Both the position numbers and the translations under genes were made by a program. 64,000 nt of DNA from Candidatus Obscuribacterales bacterium. Its GTDB lineage: Bacteria > Cyanobacteriota > Vampirovibrionia > Obscuribacterales > Obscuribacteraceae. This document shows positions 34,249 through 44,527 of the stretch, piece by piece. Positions within the stretch are counted from its first letter, which is position 1. Every line of letters begins with the position of its first letter. The stretch spans positions 720,293 to 784,292 of the forward strand of contig JAIEOQ010000008.1 of the NCBI GenBank assembly GCA_019750335.1. Reading direction: 5' to 3'. Below the pieces are notes generated by a model. It made no database searches. It was not told the DNA's origin and saw only the letters and a program-made list of their open reading frames with translations.

Positions 34249-35314
34249 GATTGCACTCCTGCTAATCATTTGTTTGTTCGCTGCCGGTTGCGGCGGCGAG
34301 CAAGCGGCAAAGGAAACTCGTGTTATCTCTCCGCAAATAAAAACCAGCGAAAGCGGCGTCGCCCGGACAAAACTAGAGATGCGCCCGGAAGAGAGTGGCG
34401 AACTTAGCCGCTTACACAAGTTCGACGATACGGATCTGGAAATCGGCGTCGAAATCACATACAAGAACGGTTTGATGCGTCACAACGTTCTTGATACTTT
34501 GACCGGCAAAGTACGCGAAAGCAAGCTTTTCCACCCCGGACAAAGCAAGGTTGCCGCTCACAGTAAGTTTGCCGCTGACGGTAAGAACATTGTCTGGAAC
34601 GACGCGTTCTATAAAAGCGGCAAGCAACTGCGCACAATCCGTACCAACGCTTCAGGCGAGCGCGAGATGCACATGTATCTCGAGGATGGTCAAGTAAACT
34701 TCTACACTCTTTTGCGCAAAGACGGCTCCGGCTCGCACAAAGAGTGGCTCCAATACCGGAATGACACGTCGGTAGTGCTGCGCTACGAATGCAAATGGAC
34801 AGCCGACAACAAGTTTGAAGAGACAATGTACGATTATGCCGATGGACGCATCCAGCATACTCACAGGCGAAGCGGCACGAATCAGGAAACTTTGCGCTAC
34901 GATAAAAGCGGTAAGCTTTTCATGCGCCAGTATTTCAAGTTCACTGACCCGGCTAATCCGTTTTGGCCCTCGGAGTTTGTCAAAGCCGAGCTTCTGGGCG
35001 ACGACGAATCCACTGTCGTTGCCACTGTTTATTGCCCGAAGGATAAGACCGGATTCAGTGCACCGGGAACGGTAATCATCGAATCCGACGAAGGCAAACG
35101 CGAAATTCTGTTCGGCGCCGGCTGGGAAGCCATTTCGGACAAACATTTCGACAAGAATGGCAAACTGCTTAAAGAACAAGCGGCTAAACACCTTGAGGAT
35201 CCACTAGGGAAGCGCGTGCAAAAGAATCTGACCGCGCTTTTTTCTCGTGAATCCGGACCAGGTGTGGCCAGTCTCAAAGGCTATGTCGACGCCTTTACGG
35301 CTAACGTGCAGTAA
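34241..35314 (+). CDS. lipoprotein, family B (related to 57.3-60.5 kb genes)
   Basis: A 357-residue lipoprotein with signal MSRIALLLIICLFAAGC (lipobox AAGC). After a tether comes the family-B signature: L-E-M-R-P-E-E-S-G-E-x-S-R-x-H-K-F, then a series of MORN-like strand-turn units, and YDKSGKLFMRQYFKF near residue 225. The same order (R-P/R-x-E-x-T-G-E-K-S-R-T-H-K, later C-R-Q-Y-F) is found in three genes 23 kb downstream. It therefore joins family A here with family B there. Start overlaps the end of family A member 4. A good terminator follows. Confidence 0.7.
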   Translation: MSRIALLLIICLFAAGCGGEQAAKETRVISPQIKTSESGVARTKLEMRPEESGELSRLHKFDDTDLEIGVEITYKNGLMRHNVLDTLTGKVRESKLFHPGQSKVAAHSKFAADGKNIVWNDAFYKSGKQLRTIRTNASGEREMHMYLEDGQVNFYTLLRKDGSGSHKEWLQYRNDTSVVLRYECKWTADNKFEETMYDYADGRIQHTHRRSGTNQETLRYDKSGKLFMRQYFKFTDPANPFWPSEFVKAELLGDDESTVVATVYCPKDKTGFSAPGTVIIESDEGKREILFGAGWEAISDKHFDKNGKLLKEQAAKHLEDPLGKRVQKNLTALFSRESGPGVASLKGYVDAFTANVQ

Positions 35315-35349
35315 CCTGACCTGACTTTGCGGTTTGTTGAAACATCTAG

Positions 35350-35390
35350 ATGGGCGAGGTCCGGCAAACAAACCGCTCTCGCCCATTTTT
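35350..35390 (+). terminator. intrinsic terminator of family A/B operon
   Basis: ATGGGCGAG/CTCGCCCAT, 19-base loop, followed by TTTT. Confidence 0.8.
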
Positions 35391-35431
35391 CAAGACGAAC
35401 ACTATTTATTATAGTATTAGACAGCAAAAGA

Positions 35432-35462
35432 GAAAGCAGCCAATCTCAGACCAGCTGCTTTC
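35432..35462 (-). terminator. terminator for minus-strand gene at 35470
   Basis: GAAAGCAGC/GCTGCTTTC, 13-base loop, with TCTTTTG after it on the minus strand. It faces the plus-strand terminator at 35350-35390, separating convergent operons. Confidence 0.65.
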
Positions 35463-35469
35463 CCTAAAT

Positions 35470-35970
35470 TCATCGCAGTTCAACCTCACTCGGCGCAAAG
35501 GGATCTTCCTTAGAGTTTGGCTCTTTCAAAAGTTCAGGATCAACTTGAGTGGCGTCGGTGACCGATTTGCCATCTTTGCTCAAGGCAAAAGCGTGTTTCA
35601 GTTTACCTGAGTCATCGTACTTGCTTAAGCCGGTCAAACGGTATTCTTTACCGCCGACACGACCCTCGCTTTCACGAGTCCAAACTTGCAAGTAACGTGT
35701 GCCGTCGCTCTTATACAGAACAACCTCGACGCCCTCCTCACGATAGCTGCTTTGACGCACCCGCACATCATTTTCGAAATACTCAACAACCATGATCTCC
35801 TTGTCTTTGAACCAGAGACCGGTAGCGGTGAGCTTGCCGTCTTTGTAATAAGCCTGCTTATTGGTCGGCGCTGAAAGCGCATTTTCAGTCGATGCGGTCA
35901 GGGGCGCGGCCGCCCAGGCTGCAGTTGTGCCAAACAAAGCCACAACAAAAGCAGCCAATGCACTCTTCAT
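35470..35970 (-). CDS. small exported MORN-like protein downstream of SulP-CA
   Basis: A 166-residue secreted protein: signal peptide MKSALAAFVVALFGTTAAWA, then four or five short strand-turn units (YYKDGKLTATGLWF, YKSDGTRYLQVW, YDDSGKLKHAF) of the type seen in families A and B, and a Pro/Glu-rich end. It starts 18 bp after the stop of the SulP-carbonic-anhydrase gene on the same strand and so is probably in its operon. A role in the bicarbonate system is not evident. It may simply be another member of the exported repeat group. Confidence 0.6.
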   Translation of the reverse strand: MKSALAAFVVALFGTTAAWAAAPLTASTENALSAPTNKQAYYKDGKLTATGLWFKDKEIMVVEYFENDVRVRQSSYREEGVEVVLYKSDGTRYLQVWTRESEGRVGGKEYRLTGLSKYDDSGKLKHAFALSKDGKSVTDATQVDPELLKEPNSKEDPFAPSEVELR

Positions 35971-35988
35971 TTTTAAGTATCCCGTTAG

Positions 35989-38211
35989 TTAGTTGGTTTG
36001 ATGTTGTTCAGTCAGTCGTTCGTATCGCCGCAACTCCGGGTCATAAGCCCAGATACAGCCTTGAGCGATGTTGTAGTACCAAGCGGCCAAGCGCAAAGTA
36101 CCAGCTTCAAGCAACGGTTCCACATGGGGGTAGGAGCGGATTTTCTCCAATTGCCGCAACACGTGCAACTTAACAGCATAGTCAAGATCCGTATCTTCCG
36201 GATCACGCAACAGAAGCTCATAATCAGCGGGGCCGTGGCTGGCATGAGAAAGCCAACTCTCCAGAGCCGGACGCTGATAGTGGAGCCAGTGCGGCGGATT
36301 GCACAAGCATTTGACCGCACCGCAATCTGAGTGGCCGCAAATGACAATGTTCTTCACGTTGAGAATGTCCACGGCAAATTCAACGGAGGCAGCTTCCGAA
36401 GTCGGAGCAGCTGTAGCGTCAGGAATAATGCCACCGGCATTTCGCACCGTGAAAATATTTCCGGGCGCGGAAAGCGTGATCAGGTCGGGCAAAACTCGCG
36501 AATCAGAACAAGTGATGAACAAAGTGTGGGGTTTCTGACCTTGTTCCAGCGCTTTATATGTTTCAGCCATTTGCGGATAAACATTGCTGGAGAAACTGCT
36601 GGCACCACGAATCAGCTGGTTAAGACAGCGTTCATTCGGTGTGCTGCTGAATCCCGGCAACATGATTTCCGAACCGTTTGTCGGCGGTTGCCAGACCGGA
36701 CGAACATAAAGCGGAGTATGGTGTCGTTCGAGCAAAGCATCCCAGTCCACCACCATCCGTCCTTCCGTCTCACTGTGCCGGCCTCCCCATTGACGCAGCT
36801 CTTCCAAGCAAGCATGGTCGATATGGTTGAGATTCTCAAAACAGATTTGCAATCGTGCTCCGGCCGGCACCGTAGCAAGCAGATCCGAAAGCTCGGGCAA
36901 GTTGAGAAAAACAAGTGAACCGGAAAGCTTTAAATGATAGTCGTTATCTTTCTTCGTCAGCTTGATGTCAGCTTGGCACAAACGATAAAGCGTTTTAGCC
37001 GCAGCGCAAACCAGTCCGACCAGAATGCCCATCAGCAAACTGTAAGCAACCACAGTAGCCGCTGTAATTAAGAAGATAACCAGCTCAATCCAACCGAAGT
37101 TCCACAACTGGCGCATGATCTTGAAGTCAACCAGGCGCAGGCCGGTGAAAACAAGCAGAGCTGCCAGCGCGGCAATCGGCACCATTTCCAAAAGCCAGGG
37201 CAGAAAGAGCACCATCAACAAAAGCCAGAGCCCATGCAGAACGGTAGCCCATCTCGTTTTAGCGCCGGCTTCGATATTGACCGAGCTGCGCACAATCGCT
37301 CCGGTAAGGGGCAAAGCACCGACCAAACCACACAGAATGTTGCCGCCGCCCTGAGCCATGAGCTCAAGATTGTAACGGGAACGCTTGCCGTTATGCATTT
37401 GATCGATAGCCGCCACTGAAAGCATGGATTCAGTGCTGGCAATCAAAGCCAACTCCAAAGCCAACAGATAAATCTCCGGATTGCAGAAAGCAGCAAAAGT
37501 TGCGCCAAAGCCTGGCCAGCGAATTGCTTGTCCTAAGCTATGAGGCGCCACCACCATGTTGATATCAGCACTGAAATACCAGGTTAAGCTGGCGGCAACA
37601 ATAATCGCCGGTAAACCGCCGGGAACCAAGAGATATTTGTCGAGCTTGAGCCAACGCCAGACAAAGATTACGCTCAAACTTGCCATAGCAATCATAATTG
37701 CCACTTGCGCTTGGGAGCCATTTTGTTTGGCAGCGGCAATACTTGAAGGAACGGCAGCGATACTTTCAGTCGCCGACTTATGCGGCGCCAAGTCGAACAT
37801 CACATGAAACTGGCTTAAGACAATCAACATACCGACGCCGGCTAAGATGCCATAGAGCACCGCTGGCGACACCATACGGAAGTAGCGTCCTAAGCCAAAA
37901 AAGCCAAATCCGACTTGAATCAATCCAGCCATTAATATGACCGGACCCAAGAACTCAATTCCTCTCTCAGCGATAAAATCACAAATGAAGACCGTTAAAC
38001 TAGCACTAGCTCCGCTTACTTGCAGAGGCGATCCGGCCATCAAACCGACGACAAGGCCGCCGATGATTCCGGTCAACAACCCTTGAGCGGGACTAAGTCC
38101 GCAAGCAAGGGCAATTCCCATTGATAGTGGCAACGCCACCAGAAAAACCACGAAGGAAGCGAGTGTTTCCTTGATCAACCGTGGTTGCTGTGAGTTGTCG
38201 CTAATTTCCAA
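35989..38211 (-). CDS. SulP anion transporter fused to beta-carbonic anhydrase
   Basis: A 740-residue fusion. Residues about 15-405 form the SulP transport domain (PLSMGIALACGLSPAQGL and the GGNILCGLVGALPLTGAIVR region), with 10-14 membrane helices. About 415-510 is a STAS-like domain. About 540-730 is a beta-class carbonic anhydrase with zinc ligands Cys568, His627 and Cys630 and the Asp570-Arg572 dyad (CSDSR ... GHSDCGA). The expected role is bicarbonate uptake coupled to CO2/HCO3- interconversion at the inner membrane face. The start is TTG at 38211 with AGGA eight bases upstream; no ATG is available before residue 31. Sulfate transport is the alternative, but the fused enzyme favours bicarbonate. 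Confidence 0.92.
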   Translation of the reverse strand: MEISDNSQQPRLIKETLASFVVFLVALPLSMGIALACGLSPAQGLLTGIIGGLVVGLMAGSPLQVSGASASLTVFICDFIAERGIEFLGPVILMAGLIQVGFGFFGLGRYFRMVSPAVLYGILAGVGMLIVLSQFHVMFDLAPHKSATESIAAVPSSIAAAKQNGSQAQVAIMIAMASLSVIFVWRWLKLDKYLLVPGGLPAIIVAASLTWYFSADINMVVAPHSLGQAIRWPGFGATFAAFCNPEIYLLALELALIASTESMLSVAAIDQMHNGKRSRYNLELMAQGGGNILCGLVGALPLTGAIVRSSVNIEAGAKTRWATVLHGLWLLLMVLFLPWLLEMVPIAALAALLVFTGLRLVDFKIMRQLWNFGWIELVIFLITAATVVAYSLLMGILVGLVCAAAKTLYRLCQADIKLTKKDNDYHLKLSGSLVFLNLPELSDLLATVPAGARLQICFENLNHIDHACLEELRQWGGRHSETEGRMVVDWDALLERHHTPLYVRPVWQPPTNGSEIMLPGFSSTPNERCLNQLIRGASSFSSNVYPQMAETYKALEQGQKPHTLFITCSDSRVLPDLITLSAPGNIFTVRNAGGIIPDATAAPTSEAASVEFAVDILNVKNIVICGHSDCGAVKCLCNPPHWLHYQRPALESWLSHASHGPADYELLLRDPEDTDLDYAVKLHVLRQLEKIRSYPHVEPLLEAGTLRLAAWYYNIAQGCIWAYDPELRRYERLTEQHQTN

Positions 38212-38282
38212 GGTTTAGTTCCTAATCTTTGGATGGTGATCGTTCAAAAAAAAAGCCAAAAAGTGCCAAAAATTTTTACGGT

Positions 38283-38314
38283 GAGAAGGGGCTCGCAATT
38301 ACGAGCCCCTTCTC
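38283..38314 (-). terminator. 13-bp hairpin between minus-strand genes
   Basis: GAGAAGGGGCTCG/CGAGCCCCTTCTC, 6-base loop, 20 bases past the stop of the 38334 gene on the minus strand, with an AT-rich tract (TAAAAATTTTTGG) after it. Confidence 0.65.
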
Positions 38315-38333
38315 CGTGTGAAATGCACTGTCT

Positions 38334-38759
38334 TTACGGAGTGCCAGCGAGAAAAGCTTGCATGGCAGCGACGGTAGCATCAGCATCAGCCTCAGCACGA
38401 GCCAAAGCGGCATCGAGCTTTTTACGCGCAGCCTCAAGAGCCTGACGAAGATTCGCCAATTCTTGTTTTTGCTTCTGAATCGCTTCAATCAAAGCGCGCA
38501 GCGCTCTGGCATCAACGTGCTGAGCAGCCAACTTCAAGTCGTACTCAGCAAGCTTCCCGCGCAAAATCGCTTCATCAAGACGATCCGCACCATTAGCAGC
38601 AGCTAAGACAGCTGCCGTTTCGGCGCAAAGACCATCTTTGTTCAAAGCCAACAGTTTGACGTGTTCGAGATGCAATCGCGTTTTGCCAGCCGTATATTCG
38701 GCCAATGCAGTTTGATACTCTGCCAAAGCAGCGTTAAAGTTTCCAGGCGAACCGGACAT
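38334..38759 (-). CDS. Ala-rich coiled-coil protein, 141 aa
   Basis: The product is almost wholly helical and rich in Ala, Leu, Gln, Glu and Lys, with a heptad pattern from about residue 65 to 125 (ALIEAIQKQKQELANLRQAL then AARKKLDAALARAEADAD). It is probably a coiled-coil oligomer. No signal peptide. The ATG at 38759 follows an AAAGAAA purine stretch and is preferred to 38810, though neither site is strong. It ends in LAGTP. No family can be assigned; low-complexity coiled coils give misleading matches. Confidence 0.55.
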   Translation of the reverse strand: MSGSPGNFNAALAEYQTALAEYTAGKTRLHLEHVKLLALNKDGLCAETAAVLAAANGADRLDEAILRGKLAEYDLKLAAQHVDARALRALIEAIQKQKQELANLRQALEAARKKLDAALARAEADADATVAAMQAFLAGTP

Positions 38760-38810
38760 AGAGTTTCTTTCTTTGATTTCGCAGTCGAAGTTAGGACTCT
38801 CAGCTTTCAT

Positions 38811-39498
38811 TGCTTGCGCAGGCAGCGCAACAGAAAGAGCAGAGATGTTCGTTGGTTCGAAAAAAGTAAATATCAGGTTGAAAAATTACTGCGAGTTCAT
38901 AAGGCTATTAAAGACTAGATCAGAATGATGATCGATTGCCATCTTGGCAACAAACGAGGGCGTAGCGAGGCTGCACTAGCATCGCGAAAGTATCACCTCT
39001 TGGCAATACCGCAATCCCGGTAAGATAGCTGCGCTAATGATTAGTTGCCGATATAGCGATTAGATAGCACTTAAAGAAGATTGCTTTGCAAAATTCAATT
39101 CCGGTCAGCATCGCCCAAATATCGAAACAAAATCCTAATAATTGGTGGCTTTCGGGGATCGCAATCCCCCGTGTCTAGGCGCTGGAATGTACGTCCTATA
39201 GATATTTTCCAGCTCATATGAGTATTTCCTACTTTGTCTTTGGTCCCTTGACGTCTTTATATTGTGATTATCATTCGTTATCTCCCTTTGCACATTTGGA
39301 ACCTCAACAGAACCTAAGTCTCACCAGTACTTCATCTCAACTAAAGCAGCTACCGCAACGCACCGGATGGTTAAGTCCAAGCAGCGGTTCTTTTAGTCAA
39401 AGCCTTTTGATTTTTGATTGATTTGAGTCCCGCTGACCATGCGCTAAGTGTCAGGCGAAGGTTAAGCACCGATCATGTTTTGCTGAAGGAGAAAGAAC
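38811..39498 (+). other. 688-bp AT-rich intergenic region before the MoxR/vWA cluster
   Basis: No convincing gene. Elements seen are: a near-palindrome TTGCCATCTTGGCAA at 38936-38950; a second TCTTGGCAA near 38998; hairpin GGGGAT/ATCCCC at 39154-39169; and hairpin GCTGGAA/TTCCAGC at 39181-39213. The region likely contains the promoter of the 39.5-48.9 kb operon. A 67-codon frame at 39218 lacks a ribosome site and has no protein-like composition. Confidence 0.4.
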
Positions 39499-40515
39499 AT
39501 GTCTCTCCCGATCCAATTCGTCAGTCCTCTGATGTTGTTGTTGGCCTGCTTGGCTGTACCAATCATCTGGTACCGCAGTAAACGGCAGCCGGCTGTTTTG
39601 CACTCGAAAGTAAGTGTTCAGAAAAGTCTTGGCACCCTGCCTTTGCTTGGCTGGTTGCCGAACGTGTTTTTTGCTTTGACCGCTGTTTGCATCGCCGCTG
39701 CTTTAGCTAAACCGGTTCTACCCGAACAGGTGGAAAAAGAAGCTTTCGATACCCGCGACATCATGATTGCTGTCGATATTTCGGGTTCGATGACTTCGGC
39801 ACTGCCCGGCGGTGCGCCTCCGGGCGCGACGGCAATCGCTAAAGGCAAAGACGGCAAAGAGATTGCTTACCGCGCTCTTGATGCTGCCGAAGATGCGACC
39901 AAAACCTTTACGGCTAGCCGGCAAGGTGACCGGGTCGGTATTTTTGTTTTCGACGATCAGACTTACTACTACTGGCCGATGAGTCGCGATTTGAAAATCA
40001 TTCAGCGCAAAGCTGACTTGATCAACTCGCGCGAAGGCGGTGGCACCAACTTCGAAGGCCCGACTGAGCACGACCCGCGTTACGGGCCGATTCAAGCGGC
40101 AATCGAACATTGGAAAGAGTACGGTCAAGCGAAAACCAAGATTCTCATTCTTGTTTCGGACGGTCAAGCACCGATTAGCGAAAAGCGCTTCCAGGAGCTG
40201 ACCACGCAAATGAAAGAAGTGAACGGCCGTATTTATATGCTCGGTATCGGTGGTGGCTGGCTAAGCGAAGCTACCGGCAACGGTACGGATGACATTCGCA
40301 AGCTTGTTGCCGAACTCAAAGGCAAATGTTTTGCTGCTGCTGACGCTAAGCAGATGCAAGAAGCGATGGCCACTATCGACAGCCTGGAGAAATCCACGGT
40401 TTATATCGAGAAAACGACCAATTACCGCCCGATTTACAGCTACTTTGTTGCCGCATCAATCATCTTTTTGGTTCTCTTCCTCGGCAGCACGCTGCTCACC
40501 CGAGAGCGCGCCTAG
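39499..40515 (+). CDS. vWA-domain membrane protein, BatA/MxaC-like
   Basis: A 338-residue inner-membrane protein: two N-terminal helices (about 8-25 and 50-72), a periplasmic or cytoplasmic vWA domain with intact MIDAS Asp93-I-Ser95-G-Ser97-M, and a C-terminal helix (about 312-332, FVAASIIFLVLFLGSTLL). This topology is that of BatA/BatB and MxaC/MxaL proteins. A GAAGGAGA ribosome site supports the start. First gene of a tightly packed cluster with TPR, second vWA, MoxR, DUF58 and MxaA/BatD-like genes. The complex is thought to act as a metal-dependent chaperone for envelope or large protein assemblies. Confidence 0.85.
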   Translation: MSLPIQFVSPLMLLLACLAVPIIWYRSKRQPAVLHSKVSVQKSLGTLPLLGWLPNVFFALTAVCIAAALAKPVLPEQVEKEAFDTRDIMIAVDISGSMTSALPGGAPPGATAIAKGKDGKEIAYRALDAAEDATKTFTASRQGDRVGIFVFDDQTYYYWPMSRDLKIIQRKADLINSREGGGTNFEGPTEHDPRYGPIQAAIEHWKEYGQAKTKILILVSDGQAPISEKRFQELTTQMKEVNGRIYMLGIGGGWLSEATGNGTDDIRKLVAELKGKCFAAADAKQMQEAMATIDSLEKSTVYIEKTTNYRPIYSYFVAASIIFLVLFLGSTLLTRERA

Positions 40516-40535
40516 GCGGAAAGGAGTAAGGAACT

Positions 40536-41183
40536 ATGTTTGGAAAATTCCTCAAGAAAAACTGGCGTAAGCTGGCCGCACTCACTCTTGTGACCGTGCT
40601 CGGCTGCGCTTTGGTTGTTGCTCAAAAACAACTCGCTGTCTGGGAGTCGCCCCAGGTGACTTTCTATAACGAAGGCTTGGCTTTCTACAACGAAGGCAAG
40701 GTCGACGAAGCAATGGTCGCTTTCGACAAGAGTTTGGACGCCTACAAAGCCGGTCGCCGGCGCGAAGGCTGGCAGAAATACGTTTACCCCGCGACTTCCA
40801 CCGAATGGGCGGCCGAAGCTCATCATAAGAAGGCGATTCTCTACATCATGAAGCAGAAAGCGCCCCAGGCGATTGAAAGCTTCAAAGAATCGATCAAGCT
40901 CAATTCCGGTGCCGATCAGTTCCGTGAGCTCACTGCCGACCAGGTAAAGTACCTCGGCGAAGAGCTGCGCAATATGACCGAGGCTGACATCCAACGTCTG
41001 GATGCCAAAGCCAAAATCGTGCAGTACGACTTGGAAATGATGTTCAAGAAAAATCCGTCCATGGCTGCCGGCGAAGGCAAGGGTAAAGGTAAGGGCAAAG
41101 GTCAGGGTCAAAAGCCCGGACAAGAGCCTGGTGAGCAACCCGGTGGTAAAGACGCTGGCAAGGGCAATCGCGACGACATCTAA
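40536..41183 (+). CDS. membrane-anchored TPR protein, BatC/MxaK-like
   Basis: A 215-residue protein with one N-terminal helix (LAALTLVTVLGCALVVA) followed by three TPR-like helix pairs (EGLAFYNEGKVDEAMVAFDKSL, EAHHKKAILYIMKQKAPQAIESFKESIKL). The C-terminal tail is very rich in Gly, Lys, Gln and Pro (GKGKGKGKGQGQK) and probably disordered. Placed between two vWA genes, just as TPR proteins sit between batA/batB-type genes. Likely a scaffold bridging the vWA proteins. Follows the first vWA gene by 20 bp with AAGGAG. Confidence 0.78.
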   Translation: MFGKFLKKNWRKLAALTLVTVLGCALVVAQKQLAVWESPQVTFYNEGLAFYNEGKVDEAMVAFDKSLDAYKAGRRREGWQKYVYPATSTEWAAEAHHKKAILYIMKQKAPQAIESFKESIKLNSGADQFRELTADQVKYLGEELRNMTEADIQRLDAKAKIVQYDLEMMFKKNPSMAAGEGKGKGKGKGQGQKPGQEPGEQPGGKDAGKGNRDDI

Positions 41184-41195
41184 AGGAGGTGGATT

Positions 41196-42284
41196 ATGGG
41201 GTTTCTCTACCCGCAAATGTTTGCCTTCTTTCTTGCTGTTCCAGCAGTGCTAGGCATCGGCTACGTTGCCTATCGCTTGCGCCTGGAAGCAAGAAAGATG
41301 TATGGGCAGCCTAAGCTGCTCGAACGTTATTTGAAGGCGCCTTCCAACCGTTCGGAATGGCTTTATATCGCCGGCTGGGTTGCCGTTTCTGCCTTGCTGG
41401 CGATTGCGGCGGCTGGTCCCTATCTGGTGAACACTCCTGAGCGCGTGCCCGACGGTACAGTACAGGCGGTGATGACGTTGGACGTGAGCAAATCGATGCT
41501 TGCCGAAGACTACCGCCTGAGCATGCCAGCCGAGTACGGCGATAAAACCGAGGTTGTCGGCCCGTGGGGTTCGCGCCTGGACATGGCGAAATATCAGATC
41601 GGCCAAGTAATGATTGCTCTACAAGGCAATCAGGTCGGTCTGGTTAACTACATGGGTGAAGGTTTTTCTCAAGCTGATTTGTGCGCCGACTATGAGTCGT
41701 TGCGTTGGGTTTTGAAAAACTGGGTCAAAGCCGGGAACGCTCCCGGCAATGGATCCAATTACGCCGAAGGTCTGAAAACGGCCATTGAAACCCTCCAACG
41801 CGACTGGGATAAGAACAAGACGCAAGTTATTGTTCTCTTCTCCGACGGCGGCTATACCGGTGAACCGGCGGATCTTGAGGCGGTGCTCGACGAGCTCGTC
41901 AAACTCAAGATCAAGCTTGTTGTGATCGGAATCGGGACTCCCGGTGCAAACCACATCCCGCTTTACGATGCGAACAATCAGCTTGCCGGTTATCTGACCA
42001 AGAAAGATGATCAAGGCCAGGAACAGCTGGTAACGACCTCTTTCGATGGTGAGCCGTTGCGCGCCATGGTCGCCAAAACCGGCGGCGCTTATTTGCATGT
42101 CGAAGCCGATAAGAGTACGCATCAACTGAACATCGATTGGAAAAAGCTTGCCGACGTGCTCGGCGGCTCCCACGATGAGATGCGTCAAACTCCGATTTTC
42201 CAATGGTTTGTCGGCGCCGCTGGCGTCATTCTGCTTGTTTTGTCTGCTGCCGGTGTTTTGCTGCGTTCGCGCACCGCCCGTTAA
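41196..42284 (+). CDS. vWA-domain membrane protein, BatB/MxaL-like
   Basis: A 362-residue vWA protein with two N-terminal helices, a MIDAS-type start Asp96-V-Ser98-K-Ser100-M and a C-terminal helix (VGAAGVILLVLSAAGVLL). The Gly of the DxSxS loop is Lys here, still compatible with metal binding. An insert after the first motif (YRLSMPAEYGDKTEVVGPWGSR) distinguishes it from the first vWA gene. AAAGGAGG precedes the ATG, 12 bp after the TPR gene. Expected to pair with the vWA protein at 39499 and with the MoxR ATPase. Confidence 0.84.
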   Translation: MGFLYPQMFAFFLAVPAVLGIGYVAYRLRLEARKMYGQPKLLERYLKAPSNRSEWLYIAGWVAVSALLAIAAAGPYLVNTPERVPDGTVQAVMTLDVSKSMLAEDYRLSMPAEYGDKTEVVGPWGSRLDMAKYQIGQVMIALQGNQVGLVNYMGEGFSQADLCADYESLRWVLKNWVKAGNAPGNGSNYAEGLKTAIETLQRDWDKNKTQVIVLFSDGGYTGEPADLEAVLDELVKLKIKLVVIGIGTPGANHIPLYDANNQLAGYLTKKDDQGQEQLVTTSFDGEPLRAMVAKTGGAYLHVEADKSTHQLNIDWKKLADVLGGSHDEMRQTPIFQWFVGAAGVILLVLSAAGVLLRSRTAR

Positions 42285-42332
42285 TAGTCTAAATTCACCA
42301 ACTTACCTTCAATTGAGAAATGGAGTCCTATC

Positions 42333-43391
<1,059 letters not shown>

Positions 43392-43412
43392 TTTGGGATT
43401 CTCCTGCAGTCA

Positions 43413-43444
43413 CGTATCCCCGGCAGTTTGTTGCCGGGGATACG
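43413..43444 (+). terminator. 13-bp hairpin after moxR
   Basis: CGTATCCCCGGCA/TGCCGGGGATACG, 6-base loop, 22 bases after the stop, no U-tract. May set differential mRNA stability between moxR and the DUF58 gene. Confidence 0.5.
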
Positions 43445-43455
43445 CCTGCGGTCCT

Positions 43456-43509
43456 AAACAAGATGCCGGGCGATCTTTTCTAGTTAATCGATATCCTGGC
43501 ATCTTGTTT
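43456..43509 (+). terminator. second hairpin after moxR
   Basis: AAACAAGATGCCGGG pairs with CCTGGCATCTTGTTT (one G-T), with an inner CGAT/ATCG. Perfectly formed, no T-run beyond the stem. Confidence 0.5.
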
Positions 43510-43559
43510 CTTCAAAACATCCGGCAAAAGCCGGCCATATTTTAGGAGGATTCCTAACC

Positions 43560-44516
43560 ATGAGGCTCGAAACCGAAGCTGAAATCAGTGAAATTCTCAC
43601 TCGCGTGATTCAGTGCCCGATCCCAATTGACTGGAAAGCGGAAAGCCCGATTCCAGGCATGGGCGATCGTAAAAGCACTTATCGCGGCGCCGGTACTGAC
43701 TTTTATGAACTTGATCGTTATCGCCCCGGCGACGACGCTCGCACCATCGACTGGATGGCAACGGCCGCCACCGGCTGGCAAACTACTTTGCGCACTGTCT
43801 ACCAGGAAGAGAAGCACATCAATGCTTATGTTCTGGTGGATGTTGGTCACAGCATGAATTTCGGTACGGTACGTACGACTAAGCGTTATGCTGCTGCCGA
43901 AATGGCCGGCACCGTCTTCTACTCAGTAGACAAAACGCGTGATCGTGCCGGCATCACGGTATTCACGCCGGACGGCGTCTTGGACAGTCTATCTGCCCGA
44001 GCCGCTATGCCCAATGTCTATGAAGCGATGGCTCTTCTGCTTGAAGCCGACGCCAACGATCCGCAGCTCGCTCAAGGCAGCGGCGATGGCTTGGCCAAGG
44101 CGCTCTCGACGCTGCCCATGCAGCGTTCGCTTGTTTTTGTCGTCACCGACTTTATGAATATGAGCGAAACCGACTGGAGAGAGCTTGGGGAAGCTTCGGT
44201 AACTCACGACGTGATCTGCATTTATATGCAAGATCGTCGCGAGCGCGAACTGCCGCAAGTGGGCGGGACCGGTTTCCTCGGCGGGTTGCTCAGCAAACTC
44301 GGCTGCGCTTACACCATTGAAGATCACCGCGGAAATCGGCGCACGATCTGGAACAACGCCAGAACGCGCAAGCGTTACGCCGAGAATTTCCGCAAGCATG
44401 AATCCGGTATTACGGCGCAGCTCGACAAAATCGGCTGCCAGTGGATGGTGATCAGCACCGAAGAGGGCGATGCAGCGATCCCAAAAATCCTGACTCTCTT
44501 TGGCACACACTGTTAG
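43560..44516 (+). CDS. DUF58 protein, MxaS-like
   Basis: A 318-residue soluble protein carrying the DUF58 signature (RKSTYRGAGTDFYELDRYRPGDDARTIDW), followed by a degenerate vWA-like domain beginning with YVLVDVGHSMNFG. In this family the protein sits with MoxR and membrane vWA proteins, and probably relays ATPase action to them. AGGAGGA lies ten bases before the ATG. The next gene starts 11 bp later with its own GGAGG. High confidence in the family; the molecular role is inferred from gene context in mxa and bat operons. Confidence 0.9.
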   Translation: MRLETEAEISEILTRVIQCPIPIDWKAESPIPGMGDRKSTYRGAGTDFYELDRYRPGDDARTIDWMATAATGWQTTLRTVYQEEKHINAYVLVDVGHSMNFGTVRTTKRYAAAEMAGTVFYSVDKTRDRAGITVFTPDGVLDSLSARAAMPNVYEAMALLLEADANDPQLAQGSGDGLAKALSTLPMQRSLVFVVTDFMNMSETDWRELGEASVTHDVICIYMQDRRERELPQVGGTGFLGGLLSKLGCAYTIEDHRGNRRTIWNNARTRKRYAENFRKHESGITAQLDKIGCQWMVISTEEGDAAIPKILTLFGTHC

Positions 44517-44527
44517 GAGGCGGAACC

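Noticed and set aside
39218-39421. 67-codon ORF upstream of the vWA cluster
   Set aside because: No ribosome site, Ser-rich random-looking composition, hairpin overlapping the start.
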